From NCBI GenBank assembly GCA_027475525.1, contig JAMWFC010000077.1:1240001-1304000 (forward strand): a DNA stretch of 64,000 nt, in the 5' to 3' direction. Below, one piece after another: positions 44,582-56,232 of this stretch. The position numbers were made by a program, and so were the translations under genes. The stretch is from Macrolepiota albuminosa. Taxonomy: Eukaryota; Basidiomycota; Agaricomycetes; Agaricales; Agaricaceae. Below the pieces are notes generated by a model. That model saw only the letters and a list, made by a program, of their open reading frames with translations. It was not told where the DNA came from and did not search any database. Position 1 is the stretch's first letter; every line of letters starts with the position of its first letter.

Positions 44582-47500
44582 TGCACAAATTTTGTGCAGC
44601 ATGGAGGGCAAGTACACTTCATCAAGCTCAAAGGGCACATACTCTGTCGTATCTGAGATACTCACATTAATCACGAACTCAGTGAGTAGACACCAGTCCA
44701 CCCAGTCTCGTTGATCAGGGCAAACAACTGCCCTCAAGATCTGGCCTATACTGCAGTTGGCCCGCTCAGTCTGCGAATCTGTCTGAGGGTAGAATGAAGT
44801 CGACATGAGGAGTTTAGCTCCTAACAGCTTGTGGAGTTCCCTCCATCATTGAGACGTGAACTTTGAGTCATGGTTGCTTATGATAGTACTAGGCAGCCCA
44901 TGCAGCCTAACGATCTCCCTGAGGTAGATCTATGACAGCTCCTTAGCTGTCAGCATAGTTTGCACTGGTATAAGGTGCACCATGCTTGTTATGCGGCATT
45001 CACCACCCAGAGGTAATTGAACCCTCTAGACTCAGAAAAGGGACCTACAAAGTCCATTCCAATGGAGTCTCAAGATTTTACCGGTGTGGGTAGCTGGTGT
45101 AACTTTCTGGCAGGGGCTCCAGGGGGCAACTTTGCCCTCTGACATGCTGCGCATGATGTGCAGAACTTGATAACCTCTTGGGCCATATGTGGCCACCAGT
45201 ACCATCTATGGATGTATTCCAATGTTTGTGTGGTATCAAAGTGCCCCACCAGTGCATGGGCCTGGTCCAGTACTTGTGTAACAATAGTTTGCATATGGGG
45301 AAGGCAGACCACTGCCACTCCTTGACAGTTTTCCATTGTGATCAGTCCACCAGGCCCCTGCCTGAACCGAGGGTGGTCGTCCGGATTGGTGATTATCTTG
45401 GTGAAGAGAGAATCATGCCCATATGCCCACACCACTTCTATGTGGAAGTCATTGTTGCTCAGGCTAGGGGGCTGGAATGAAGGCGATTCGCCTTCAAGCA
45501 CCTCAGCCAGAGTAACGGGTCTATCGGGGTGCTCATGTTCCTCAGATGATGCTGGATCTATGACTTCATGCTCCTTAAGCAGTTGGGCAGCTACGTCCCG
45601 CTCTTCATGCTGCTCTCTGAGGCATGTACTTTGCCTCCGTTCATCATTGTGCATTGCGTGTACATCCAGGACATGCTTCTTGATTTCCTGGTACTGGTGG
45701 AGAGGTAGATCCTCCCCATCTGAGTCTATGCGGCAGTCTGCCTGCACATACTTGTGAGGCTCATGAGCCTCCCCAACTACATCACTTTCAAAGTAGCAAG
45801 ACAAGCAGTGTGCCACTTTATTGAGTTCACCTTTAACATAGGTGATGTCCAACTGGTATCTCAACATGTAGTCGATCCAACATTGCTGACATGGCGACAA
45901 GTTCACCTGAGTTTTGAAGAACTCAAGTGCCTTGTGATCCATTATGATATGAATGGGGTATCCCATCAGCTTATCCTTTCACTTGAGGAGGGCCTCGAGT
46001 ATAGCTAGAGTCTCTAACTCGTGCACAGCATAGTTTTGCTGGGCAGTCATGAACTTTTTTGACATGAATCCTGCTGGGTGGCAAGTCTGCCAACTACTCC
46101 CCTGGCCATACATGGCACTGACACCTGTCTTAGACATGTTGCAAATGAGCCATATAGGCTCGTCCTGTCTAGGGTTGATTGGTTGAATAACTGGAGTTTT
46201 TATACAGATCTATTTGATCATTTTGAAGCACTGCTAGTGCAGTGGCCTCCAATTGAACGGTGACCCATTCTGCATCATGGCCATAAGTGGCCCAGTATAG
46301 GCAGTGACATTGGGCAAGAAGCTCGATATGTAGTTGACTGACAAGGCCAACAAATCATTGGATGTCATTGTAGTTTTGTGGCATGTGCTACTCCTGAATG
46401 TGATCGAGCTTGTCCTGATCAGGGTGTATACCTCGCTCATTGATGACATGCCCTAGGCAGTCTATACTCTGAGCGTAAAGCTCACACTTTTTCCACTTCG
46501 AGTACAACTTGTACTTGCATAGTTGTTCAAATACGACTCTGAGGTGCTGCTCATACATACTCCTCCATGGAATCTGAATAAATGAATATATCATCTAAGT
46601 AGACGTGCATAAAGTGTCCTATCACGTCTTAAAAAATAGAGATCATGAGCTTCTGAAAGGTTGCAGGGGCATTACAGTCTCCAATCTGCATTATGTTGCT
46701 TGTGAACATGCCCATGATCAATGCAAATATGGTCTTGGGTACGTCTTCAGTGTGAATGCGCACCTGCTTGTAGGCATCAGTAAGATCAATCTTCAAGCAA
46801 TACTTTGCCTGAGCCACGTCTTCCCAGATCACCTCCTGGTTGGGTAAAGGAGTTACATTCTTTATGGTATGGTCATTGCGCTGATGCGCATCAAGAGCTG
46901 TTCCAAGGGTTCTGTCCTTCTTTGGGATGCACAGTAATGGTGCAGCCTGAGCAGTGGTGCATGGTGACCACCACTGAGCATTCAAATAGCAATTAGTTTT
47001 ATTGCATAATTGCTTCTGGAGTGTGCATGGACAGCACGGCAAGTGGTACTTGTATTGCTTGCTCTCATCTATGAGATTAATCTCATGGTTTACTTCCTAC
47101 CAGGATGGGAGCTCCTCCTTGGTCCCATTAACCATATCAGCAAATTTTTCTTGCCATTGCTGATGCAACTGAGGTATCTCTTCTTCACAAAGGCTTGTTG
47201 TCTTCTGTTTCCCCTTCATACACACCAGGGAAAGTACTTCCACCATATCTGATAGTGGCCAAGGCTGCGGTGCATATTGCTTGCGCATTGTGAGCACCCA
47301 AGTGACACTGTCATTGGATATATGTAGTCTCAGTGAGGAACTCACTACTGCTGCCTTATGAGCCATGAGGCTTTTTCCCTCACATATAACTGAAAACACT
47401 ATGGACACCTCGTCTGACGCTGGCTGGCAATACGCTGGTATGATGGTCATCCGTTGGTGCGTATTTCACACACACGTGGCTGCCACCAGTTCAACCCACT

Positions 47501-48378
47501 CCTGCAGCATTCAAAGGTCGTATGCCCAGTCATACTTGGGCAGGGGGGCTGGTCGTTCCTATAGGGACCACATGTCCTCCCCACATGAGGCTTCCACCTC
47601 TTGGTTGCTGTCTCTTAAGTCATCTAACTTGACTCGCAAGAACGTAGGTGGGCATACATTCACTGAGTCCTCATGCTGTTTTGCCTTTTGTTGGCACTTG
47701 TCTGGAGGCTTTGCACCTTGATCATCAGGAGCGAGTATTCACTCATCTCTCATCTTGGAGGCTTGATACTCCTCCTTGCTCATCATCACCACGTTGTGGT
47801 CTGAGCTCAATTCAGGCATGGCCTGCACTTTCTCATCCACATCCTTCACCGCCGGCACTTTGCGCTGGCCAAGTCATGGAGAATCCTTGTGCTTCTTTAT
47901 AGTGCAGTGATGTCACAGGCAATTATCAGTGTCATCTGCTGTAGTCTGTTTGGCTGGGATCACCTTCCCATTCACTAGCACCTGACAGTGCTTGAAGTCT
48001 AGCATGACTTTGTTATGCCACATGAATGGCATGCCCAGTATCATATCATAATGATCAAAGTTCGCTACATCCATGTACTCCTGGCTGTATGAGCCTGATG
48101 TCTGGACAGTTACATTTGTCCCATACTGCACCATAGCACAGCTTCATACGTTGTCCAGCTGCAATGCCAATGGCGTATCTAACTCCTGTACAGAAATTCC
48201 ATACATGTGGGTGAACTGGGGCGTTATATCCGACGTAGTACTCCCAGAGTCCCATAAAGTCCAGGCTTTGTGGCCATTTACATCCACATATCAAACCAGA
48301 CACTCCTTGTCTGCCCGCTTCAATGTAGGGCGCTGCAAAGTGCTCTCTGCTTGACAAAGAGTCACCTTCTTCATCCAA
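44582..48378 (-). pseudogene. Element B pol, protease through integrase core
   Basis: Minus-strand pol of B up to the C insertion. The protease reads GLWEYYVGYNAP in one frame and YDMILGMPFMWHNKVML at about 48030. RT fragments include CIPKKDRTLGTALDAHQRND, APATFQKLMISIF and, near 46600, a YLDD segment split by a shift. RNase H has DHKALEFFKTQVNLSPCQ. Integrase has HALVGHFDTTQ ... CTSCAACQRAK (about 45130-45270) and TSFYPQTDSQTERANC. It aligns with A from end to end, with frequent CG to TG/CA differences and small indels. It continues at 33721. Confidence 0.87.
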
Positions 48379-48399
48379 ACAACATTATTTTTGTTGTGG

Positions 48400-51217
48400 T
48401 CATTTGAGGACGGCCAATCCGTCATTGCCGCTAGGCACTCAGAGTTACTGTCATGACTGTAGTACTTGTTGTCGTATACTCCTCCCCCTCCACAACCACA
48501 CTCTCAGGCTCGGCACCCTGATGCCTCCTCTGGGGGCTCTTGGTTATTTGTGGGGTGCTCAACCTCAGACTTGGCGGAGACGTCTCCATCACTCCTACTC
48601 GCGGCTGCAGTATGTGTGGCTCAAAGGTGGGCGCAGGGTGTATACCCCTTTCTCGGGGCTCCTGTCTTCACAAGGCAGGTGGTAGCATACTGGCCTGGCT
48701 GGCCGCATGTGAAACAGGTCCCTGTCTGACCAGGTGGTTTGGCCAGCTTGAATTCCAGCCTTGGTTTAGTATGTTCTCTGTCAGGAGCCCGCTCCGGTCA
48801 TGGGCAGCTTTGCCCTCAATTCACCACAGGAGTTCTGTATACCACAAACCACGTGGTGCAGTCACAATCTAAGTTGGCCTTCTTGGCCAGGAAGGTCCCC
48901 ACATGCTGACCCTGTGAGGGTGCCCCAGCAGGTGGTAGTTGCCTGCTTCCCCCTTTGTGGCCACTACAATGCTTGTAGTGGTTAGCAGTTTTAAGGAACT
49001 GCTCATATCTGATGGCATATGCCACAAACTCTTCCACATTGTTGACCTCTGAGGACAGCCTGTCCTCACATATCAGATAGCAGCGCATGTCTGCTGGAAT
49101 ATCACCCAAGAATGTTTCGAGCATTGTATACCTGTTCAGATATACTGCCATATTCTGGGCATGGTTATTAAGAGTATCATAGAACCCTTGTACTTCCAAC
49201 TTCTCAGTGTACTTGGCGGACTGGAAGTCCTGCCTTGCATCCTGTAGCATTAAGAGGTGCACAAATCGATCATACAGTCCTGTTAGGACTCCTTTGAATG
49301 TCCACTCATACTGGACCCAGTTGATGTGCAATGGTGCACAAATCGATCATACAGTCCTGTTAGGACTCCTTTGAATGTCCACTCATACTGGACCCAGTTG
49401 ATGTGCAATACTGCTCGTCAAAACCACCCCATGGCCTCTCCAGCCAAGAACTCAAATAGAACAAAGATTTGTTCTTGTTCCATACGGTCACCTCCATATA
49501 AGCACATGGTGAGGTGGGTGCATACATCCATCGCCCAGTCCTTCAAGTCACTGAACTTGGATGCACCTGTGTAGGCGCAAATGTGCCTACTATCTGCTTT
49601 ACGCAGCTTCACCCCATCTGATAACTGTAAGGTTACCCCCAGGGCATCATTGACTACTCAATGCAGGCAATCGTGCATGGCTTCACAATGCATCTGAATG
49701 GCCTCCTGCTGACCTGGGGATCTAGTCGCTAAATCAGCGGCTTGGGGAAGTGACTTTCCTCATCCACCCTGTAGTGGACGTCCTGAGCCTCCTTGACCGT
49801 GGGCATAATTGCCCTCATCTCAGGGAGTCAACCTAGAGCAGTCATCCTGGCTGCTACCAGGGGCATCATGTTTGGTGGCACCATCTCAATCATGATTGTT
49901 GCGCTGCCCTGGTTCTGAAGAAGCTTGATTCTCCTGGCCCTGTATTATGAATTGATGACACATCTCATCAATGAGCTTAGTGCCCTTGAATACGATGCCC
50001 TGATTGTTGATAAGGGACTGTCCCTTAGTCCTGAGGTCACCATTGCACATATGTTGATATGCAACTCTGTTGCTCAATATTTCTGCCATTGGCACATGCG
50101 GCATCACAGATGCCTCACTCTCCACCTTGAACGTGGTACTAGCATGTCCATCCAGGCCTGACATCTCTGTCCTAAGGTCTTGGTTACGCAAGTGTGGAGG
50201 CTCCTCACACTACCCTTGTTCTGCTGGAGTATAGAAGGTACTCACTGGTTTTACTCTGGGCACTTCCTGCGCCCATGCTAGTGCTTCCACTAGCTCAACT
50301 CCAATGTCTTAATTACGACATGCTGAGCATTTCTCGGACATGTGGCTCCAGGGGGCGGACACCCCTGATTGCCTTGTGGCCTTCCGCTGCAAATACATTT
50401 GCAGTTATATAGTGAGAACTCTTACCATTAAATCAGTATATTTAATACTGAATACATCGGGTACTTTGTGCCCTTGTCACCTAAGTGCTACTATATGCAC
50501 TGAAGTGTAACGCTTGAGTTGTGCCTGGGTGGTATATTTCATCACCTCTGGGTGTAAATCCCAGAACACCTGCAAGCGCATGGTGTACGTGGTTTTCAAC
50601 TGCTGCTCCTCTGCTCTGGCATCGTCGTCGCTAGATGACTCCATCACCTCCTCTGGGAGCTCTGCAACCTCCAGGACTTCCTCCACTGCTGGCATGTGTG
50701 GGAAGCAATTTTCTGCACAGGCTACTTCAGGAATTGCAACCTCCTCCAGTACCTCCTCTATGCAGGCTTCTGCTATTCTGGTGGGCATTGAACCTGCTGC
50801 AGCCTGCCTGGCCCCACTACTCTGGCTCAGGGGAATAGGCCCCCCATTCCATAGTGACAACTCAGTGTCTCCTAAGGTGCCTTGGGCACCTGTTGACTGC
50901 CGACCTTCATCAGAGGGCTCTTTGGAAGCTAGCTGGCTGAACCATCACAGTCCTCCTGGCAGCTGCATAACTGGGGGAGTTAATCCCTCTGGCATCTTGT
51001 CCCGTGGCCATAGCTGGCCATCCTGTTGTGAGCTCTCAGCTCTCCAGACCTCGCTCTCATTTCTGGGCAGGTCGGTGCTCCAACCTTGGTCTCAAGCCTT
51101 GGGTCTTGACTGACCCACATTAGACGCTGGCATGTCCTGAGTGTCTGCTGGGTCTCCCCATAGGTCATGGGCATTTTGCCTGCCGTCAGTGGAAACTGCA
51201 GGTATAAGATTACTCAT
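48400..51217 (-). pseudogene. Element B Gag remnant
   Basis: From MSNLIPAVSTDGRQNAHDL at 51217 (comparable with MSNPIPAAPTDGG in A). Blocks such as LPEEVMESSSDDDARAEEQQLKTTYTMR, the capsid stretch SKFSDLKDWAMDVCTHLTM, and a knuckle reading CFTCGQPGQYATTC (about 48665-48720) align with A; the knuckle histidine is glutamine. Stops and shifts are spread throughout, and one 77-bp duplication (49256-49409) sits in the capsid part. Confidence 0.85.
49256..49409. repeat. 77-bp exact tandem duplication 21 (B gag)
   Basis: 49256-49332 equals 49333-49409, in the capsid domain. It is the only one in element B. Confidence 0.97.
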
Positions 51218-51348
51218 CAATCTCCTGTTTGAAATTTGCATGGTGTGGCTGTGCAAGAAGCTTGAGAAGCTGATAGAGTTCTGTCAACAAGTGCAGCAAC
51301 TGACATCAGATGCTAAGCAATAGATCCTAGCTGGCAGATTCAAAAAAA

Positions 51349-51582
51349 TGTAACAAAGTTACAATTGTGTGAGAGCTTACAGTTCACACTGCACAGAATC
51401 AGACCAGTCCAGTCTATTGACTATGTAGTATAAACACAAAATAAGCTGCTTAGTAAGCAGCAGGTATATACATATTTATAATTATATAAATATTATTATA
51501 TTATAATAAGTATAATATAATATTCTAAGTCTATAGTAAGTAAAGGCTATGTGGCCAATGCTACATAACAGACTACGCTACA
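51349..51582 (-). repeat. 5' LTR of element B
   Basis: 234 bp, followed on the plus strand by ATTAA (51583-51587). Compared with 17050-17283 it has about a dozen differences, nearly all transitions. Confidence 0.95.
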
Positions 51583-51602
51583 ATTAAAGGTCTTGTGGTA
51601 GG
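51583..51602 (+). pseudogene. Element E continuation after B
   Basis: ATTAAAGGTCTTGTGGTAGG continues the E frame (QAFQDI then KGLVVG), the conserved gypsy RT-RNase H joint. It ends abruptly at 51602, where LTR-like sequence of element F seems to start. Confidence 0.7.
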
Positions 51603-52125
51603 TGTCAGGGGACTCCTCATTTCTTCCTTTTCTCACTCCTTATCTCTTCACTCTCCCTTCATTCATTCTCTTATTTCTTCTGATATTATTTCACTTTACT
51701 GTTTCTATTCTTTCAACACTATCTGTTAGTACTACTCTCAGCCCTTGAGGTGCTCTGGTTCTTTAGCTACCATTCAGACAAGTGTGGGCCCTTCAGCACC
51801 GCTTCCAGACTGCTTATATAAGCCAGAGTTTGCCTTTCTAACTTCTAAAGTCCGGAGTTTTCCTGCCTTGTTTGCACAGTTGTTTGGTTAGTCAATTTTT
51901 GAGTTTTTAAGGTTTTGTTGTACTGTACAGTTGTTTCCCATGCTTCAGAAGCCCCAGAAGCGTCCAATCTGGCATAGGGAATCCCTAGACTTGTTCTCTT
52001 TGAATCTTCCTCTGCCAGGTGAGTAGTTATTATGATATTGTCAGTACATACTCTAATACACTTTGGATCTCCCTCTGCCAGCTGTGTGACTGAGCCACAG
52101 CCTCTAGAGTTTGCCCTTACAGTTT
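51603..52125 (+). repeat. LTR-like and leader sequence of copia element F
   Basis: Starts TGTCAGGGGAC and is non-coding and pyrimidine-rich. It has TATATAA at about 51815-51821 and leads into copia Gag/pol remnants. No second copy lies in the window, so its status as a 5' LTR (and its right end) is inferred. Confidence 0.45.
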
Positions 52126-54151
52126 CAACTCAAATTATGAACAAACTAGGCATATTGCTGACAAGTGCTTTCATAAAGGTGGCGGCCTTGAGAGACAGTA
52201 CTCTGACTGGTAGAAGAAGATGAAGCCTACTACCACCACAAATACCTACCTCCTCATCCAGCAGCGCAGGCCAGACAGTTGCCCCAGCACCACAAGCCAA
52301 CTTGGCAGTGACATCAGCCAATAACACTGCAACTGCAAGGTGCCTTGCTTTCTCAACTCTGGTGGGAAACTGTGGAACTGGCCACATGATGTACATAGAC
52401 TTGGCAGCTAGCTGACCTTTTTTCATGAACTGGGAGGACTTTGTCACATATGGCCCACCAAGAAATAACTGCAGGATGGGCACCATGGCCAGGGGCATGT
52501 GGCAGGGTCAAGAAGTGGGTGAGGTTTAATGATGAGATTATTGAGATCACCTTGGATGACATCCTCCATGCCCCTGACCTTGATCACAACCTGATATTGA
52601 TTAGGTCACTTGTCTAGAAGGGCATCAAACTAGGCATCAATGAGAGCAGTGTGATGCTCTATGCACCTGATGGCCACCCATTTATGCATTGCCTCATGTC
52701 TGAGACAATATTCATAGTGGAGTTTGTCCTGCCTTCCTGTCTATCCTGGCCACCTGATCATTACACTGCCCAGTTGACCTGGAGATATGGCACAGGTGCC
52801 TTGCCCATGTCAGAGAAGGCACACTGCATGAAATGATGTGCAGGGACATGGTGACTGGACTCAGCGTGATGGATATGAAGATCCTCAGCAAGTGTGAGGA
52901 TTGCCTGATGAGGAAACAGACATGACAGCCTTTTGATGCAATGGTCAAGCCTGAGACAGCCCCATACAAACAAGTAGTGTCTGATTTGTGGGGCCCAGCA
53001 TGAGTGCAGACTCCTAGTGGGAAGACATTGATGTTGGTTGCCATTGACCAGGCCCATGTGGACTGTGAGGCATGGTTCCTAGCTCAGAAAACCAAGGAGG
53101 CCACTACAATATGCCTTGAGTTATTTGACACCTGTGTAAAGATGCAGTACAACCTGAGGGGTGAAATGTATATGCATAGACAGAGGAAAGGAGTTTGAGA
53201 ACAACCTCTGGAATGGTTACTGCATGAGATGTGGTATTACTCATGAGGTCACAGCCCCCACTTGTCAGCTGCAAACAGAGTCATCAAGCACTAGAATTGT
53301 ACAATATTGGACCTTGCATGCAAAATGTTAAGTGATTCTAGACTTCCTGCACACTATTGGAAGGAAGCAGCGTCCACAGCAATATACATATTGGATCCCA
53401 TACTAAGCTCACAACACCCTGGCAAGACTCTGCATGAGATCCAGACAGGCACTAAGCCTGACTTGTCACATCTCTGACCCTTTAGCTGTACTGCTTATGT
53501 GAAGATACCAAGGGAAGACAGCACAGGTAAGCTTGACCCTTGGTCTATCAGATGCATCCTGATTAAGTACTTTGGTTGGGGAGATTATAAACTGCTGGAG
53601 CACTCAACAGGCCATGTTTTCTGATCATGTAACATTATTTTTGAGGAAGGCCAGCCTCACCAGACCCTTCCAGATGACCAGCAGGAGGATGCAGTTGATA
53701 TCTTCAAGACATTTGATGCTCTGGATGCTGGAGCAGGTAAGGAGGCCAGCACAGCGACTGACTCAGTGGCAATGACTAAAACTGAACAACCACATGACTC
53801 TCAGGCACTGATGCCACTGATTGTTGCCCCCATGGCCTCTAGGCAGGCCATGCAAACATCTGTAGAGCCACAGCAATCAGGTTGCATTTTTGTGAGGGCA
53901 CAACCCATGCCTATTAACAAGGAGGAATAGAACTCACCCAAGCTGAAGAGCAAGAAGAAGACATATGCTGGCATGCTAGGCACACTGGCTACCTCAACCC
54001 TGGGCACAGACAAAATGTGGGTGCCAGGATCATACTCAGAGGCAATGTGCTGCCTGGACCTATGGAGAGGCCTGATGGATGAAGAGATGCAGAAGATGCA
54101 TGAATAGAAGGTCTGGACTCTCATGAAACAACCCATTGGCATGAGGACCGT
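52126..54151 (+). pseudogene. Copia F: Gag knuckle, protease, integrase remnants
   Basis: About 52126-52200 reads YEQTRHIADKCFHKGGGLER, the end of a copia Gag knuckle with one cysteine lost. A protease-like MNWEDFVTYGP stretch is near 52425-52460. Integrase remnants at about 52825-53160 read EMMCRDMVTGL, CEDCLMRKQT, VVSDLWGPA and TPSGKTLMLVAIDQA, the copia pre-integrase and catalytic core. The rest is an acidic linker. No frame is intact. The N-terminal Gag appears to be missing. Confidence 0.7.
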
Positions 54152-54547
54152 GAAAAATTGATGATGTTTGCATTGAAGTATGATGCTAATAGAAAGATAG
54201 TTGGAAGAAAGGCTCAATTAGTGGCAAAAGGTTTTTCACAGATCTCTGGCATTAATTACTTTGCCACCTACATGTCAGTGGTGAAGTACAAATCATTGCA
54301 GATCAACCTGGCCCTTGGCACAATCAACAACTACAAAATATGGCAAATCAATTACACAGCTGTGTATCTGAATGCACCGACACAGGTCCCCATACTAATG
54401 GAGCAGCCAGAGGGGTACAAGGTCAAACGATGTGACATATACTGTGTTGACATCAATGTGGAGGAGCAAGTCTGTGGAGGCAATCCTAGTGCTGGCAGCA
54501 GGGAGGATGATGAAAGAAGCTTGGTGATGCTCCTTGACAAAGCCCTA
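54152..54547 (+). pseudogene. Copia F reverse transcriptase, first part
   Basis: Reads IVGRKAQLVAKGFSQISGIN, then INYTAVYLNAPTQVPILMEQPEGYK and LLDKAL, typical of Ty1/copia RT. At 54546-54547 the Tc1 element is inserted in a TA, after LDKAL. The expected next words YG..R.W are found at 56233. Confidence 0.85.
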
Positions 54548-54768
54548 CAGTGGCTCAAAAAACTGTCCCAATGTTTCATACTTTTTGAAAGATGACATTG
54601 GCATGAAGGATGGGAAGTATGTAAAATCCTGATTAAATCATGTAAAATACTATGGCATCGTAGCTACAAAATGAATTTAGATTTATGTAATCAAGATCAA
54701 AACTGATGGAGCAATAGCCATTTTAAAATATTCACTCATTGGGACAGTTTTTTGAGCATCTCTAATTT
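54548..54768 (+). repeat. Left terminal inverted repeat of the Tc1 element
   Basis: Pairs with 56009-56230. The outer sequence CTCAAAAAACTGTCCCAATG recurs inverted at the inner end (54737-54757), giving two presumed transposase sites per end, as in IR/DR-type Tc1 elements but in opposite orientation. Confidence 0.9.
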
Positions 54769-54827
54769 TTCAGGTTTATCCCTATTTTACTCAGAAATAA
54801 AGAGTAGGTTGCATGTGGGAATATAAA

Positions 54828-54981
54828 CAAAGTCATGTGACCATGTTTAGATATATTTGGGAGTAGTTCAAGCTGGTTGAACCACATCTTGACCTTTAAC
54901 CACTCAAAGTCATGTGACCATGTTTAGATATATTTGGGAGTAGTTCAAGCTGGTTGAACCACATCTTGACCTTTAACCACT
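54828..54981. repeat. 77-bp exact tandem duplication 22 (Tc1 element)
   Basis: 54828-54904 equals 54905-54981, upstream of the transposase. Confidence 0.97.
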
Positions 54982-54984
54982 ATC

Positions 54985-56002
54985 AAGAAACCTATTCCTT
55001 CTGCACAACACTCTACTGTTGCTTCTCTTCTTGCTTAAGGGTATTCTCTGGTCAGATTGGGGCTCAAACTGGTTTAGGGAAGTCTACTACTGGGAGGATT
55101 GGTAGAGAGTTGGAGATGGACAAGGAAAACCATCCTGGAGGCCATCCTGCTAAGCTTACTCCATGTGATAAACAGGCTATTGTTTGACAAATCTCAACTG
55201 GAAGACTTGATACAGCTGTCCAGGCCACTAATTTTATCAACAACATCATTTTCAACCCTGTCTCTTCCAAGACTGTCTGGAATGTGTTGAAGGAGGAGGG
55301 GTATTGGTCTGCTACCAAGAGAAAAGTTCCTATGCTCAAAGCTAAATATTGACAACTACAGCTTAAATGGGCTCAGAAGCATCAGAACTGGACTATAGAG
55401 GACTGGAAAAGGGTGTTGTGGACAGATGAGACAAAGATTAACAGGATTGGGTCAGATGGGAAGCAGTATGTGTGGAAGCTACAAGAAGAAGACATTTCAG
55501 ACTGAACAACTACACCTACTGTGAAGCATGGAGGAGGGAATAATCTCATGGTATGGGGCTGTATGAGTTGGAATGAGGTAGAAAAGCTTGTAGAGGTGGT
55601 GGGGATCATGAATGCAGAGCAGTGCTCTGAAATTTTAGATGATGGAGCAAAGGAGAATTTTGAGAAGTTGGAGATGGAGGAGGGTGCCCACTACTTTCAA
55701 CAGGACAATAACTCCAAACACAACTCCAAGAGGGCTGACAAGTGGTTTGAGGACAGCAACTTTAATGTCCTTTGGTGGCCAGCCCAATCCCCTGATCTCA
55801 ACCCTATTGAACATCTCTAGGAGTACCTCAAAGAGCAACTTAGGCAGTATGAAACACCTCCTTATGGTGTGCATGAATTATAGGAGAGGGTTGCAAAGGA
55901 GTGGGATGAAATACCACCAGAGGTATGCCAAAGACTAATAGAAAGCATGCCTAGAAGGATTCAAGCAGTTATCAAAGCAAATAGAGGACATACAAAGTAC
56001 TA
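54985..56002 (+). pseudogene. Tc1-type DD34E transposase
   Basis: Cut-and-paste transposase. The N-terminal helix-turn-helix reads FSGQIGAQTGLGKSTTGRI (about 55045-55100). The second DNA-binding part has SSKTVWNVLKEEGYWS. Catalytic D1 is in WTDETK (about 55418-55437), D2 in YFQQDNNSKHNSKR (near 55705), and E in SPDLNPIEHL (near 55811). There are 34 residues between D2 and E, the Tc1 spacing. TAG and TGA stops and a -1 shift near 55190 inactivate it. All three acidic residues are present. Confidence 0.9.
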
Positions 56003-56008
56003 GATACT

Positions 56009-56230
56009 AAAATTAGAGATGCTCAAAAAACTGTCCCAATGAGTGAATATTTTAAAATGGCTATTGCTCCATCAGTTTTGATCTTGATTACATAAACTTA
56101 GATTCATTTTGTAGCTACGATGCCATAGTATTTTACATGATTTAATCAGGATTTTATGTACTTCCCATCCTTCATGCCAATGTCATATTTCAAAAAGTAT
56201 GAAACATTGGGACAGTTTTTTGAGCCACTG
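56009..56230 (-). repeat. Right terminal inverted repeat of the Tc1 element
   Basis: Reverse complement of 54548-54768 with few differences. It ends GAGCCACTG before TA. Confidence 0.9.
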
Positions 56231-56232
56231 TA

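Larger units (their letters stand above)
17050..51582 (-). mobile_element. Ty3/gypsy element B, split by elements A and C
   Basis: LTRs of 234 bp at 17050-17283 (3') and 51349-51582 (5') are flanked by ATTAA (17045-17049 and 51583-51587). Reading on the minus strand: 5' LTR, Gag, protease, RT-RNase H, integrase with a chromodomain-like tail, X1, X2, PPT, 3' LTR. The body is in three pieces: 51582-44582, 33721-32646 and 20145-17050. Once A, C and one 77-bp duplication are removed it is about 11.1 kb, as is A. The LTRs differ at about a dozen sites, so B is older than A. Its reading frames are full of stops. Compared with A, very many CG dinucleotides are TG or CA. Confidence 0.93.
54548..56230 (+). 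mobile_element. Tc1-type DNA transposon with about 221-bp terminal repeats
   Basis: Flanked by TA on both sides (54546-54547, 56231-56232), with inverted repeats of about 221 bp (54548-54768 and 56009-56230) starting CAGTGGCTCAAAAAACTGTC. It encodes a DD34E transposase on the plus strand. A 77-bp exact duplication lies at 54828-54981, so the real length is about 1606 bp. It is inserted in copia RT; removal restores LDKAL-YGMM. Confidence 0.93.

Noticed and set aside
51810..51825. TATATAA at about 51815 as a host promoter
   Set aside because: It lies inside LTR-like sequence directly before decayed copia genes. No host coding sequence follows.
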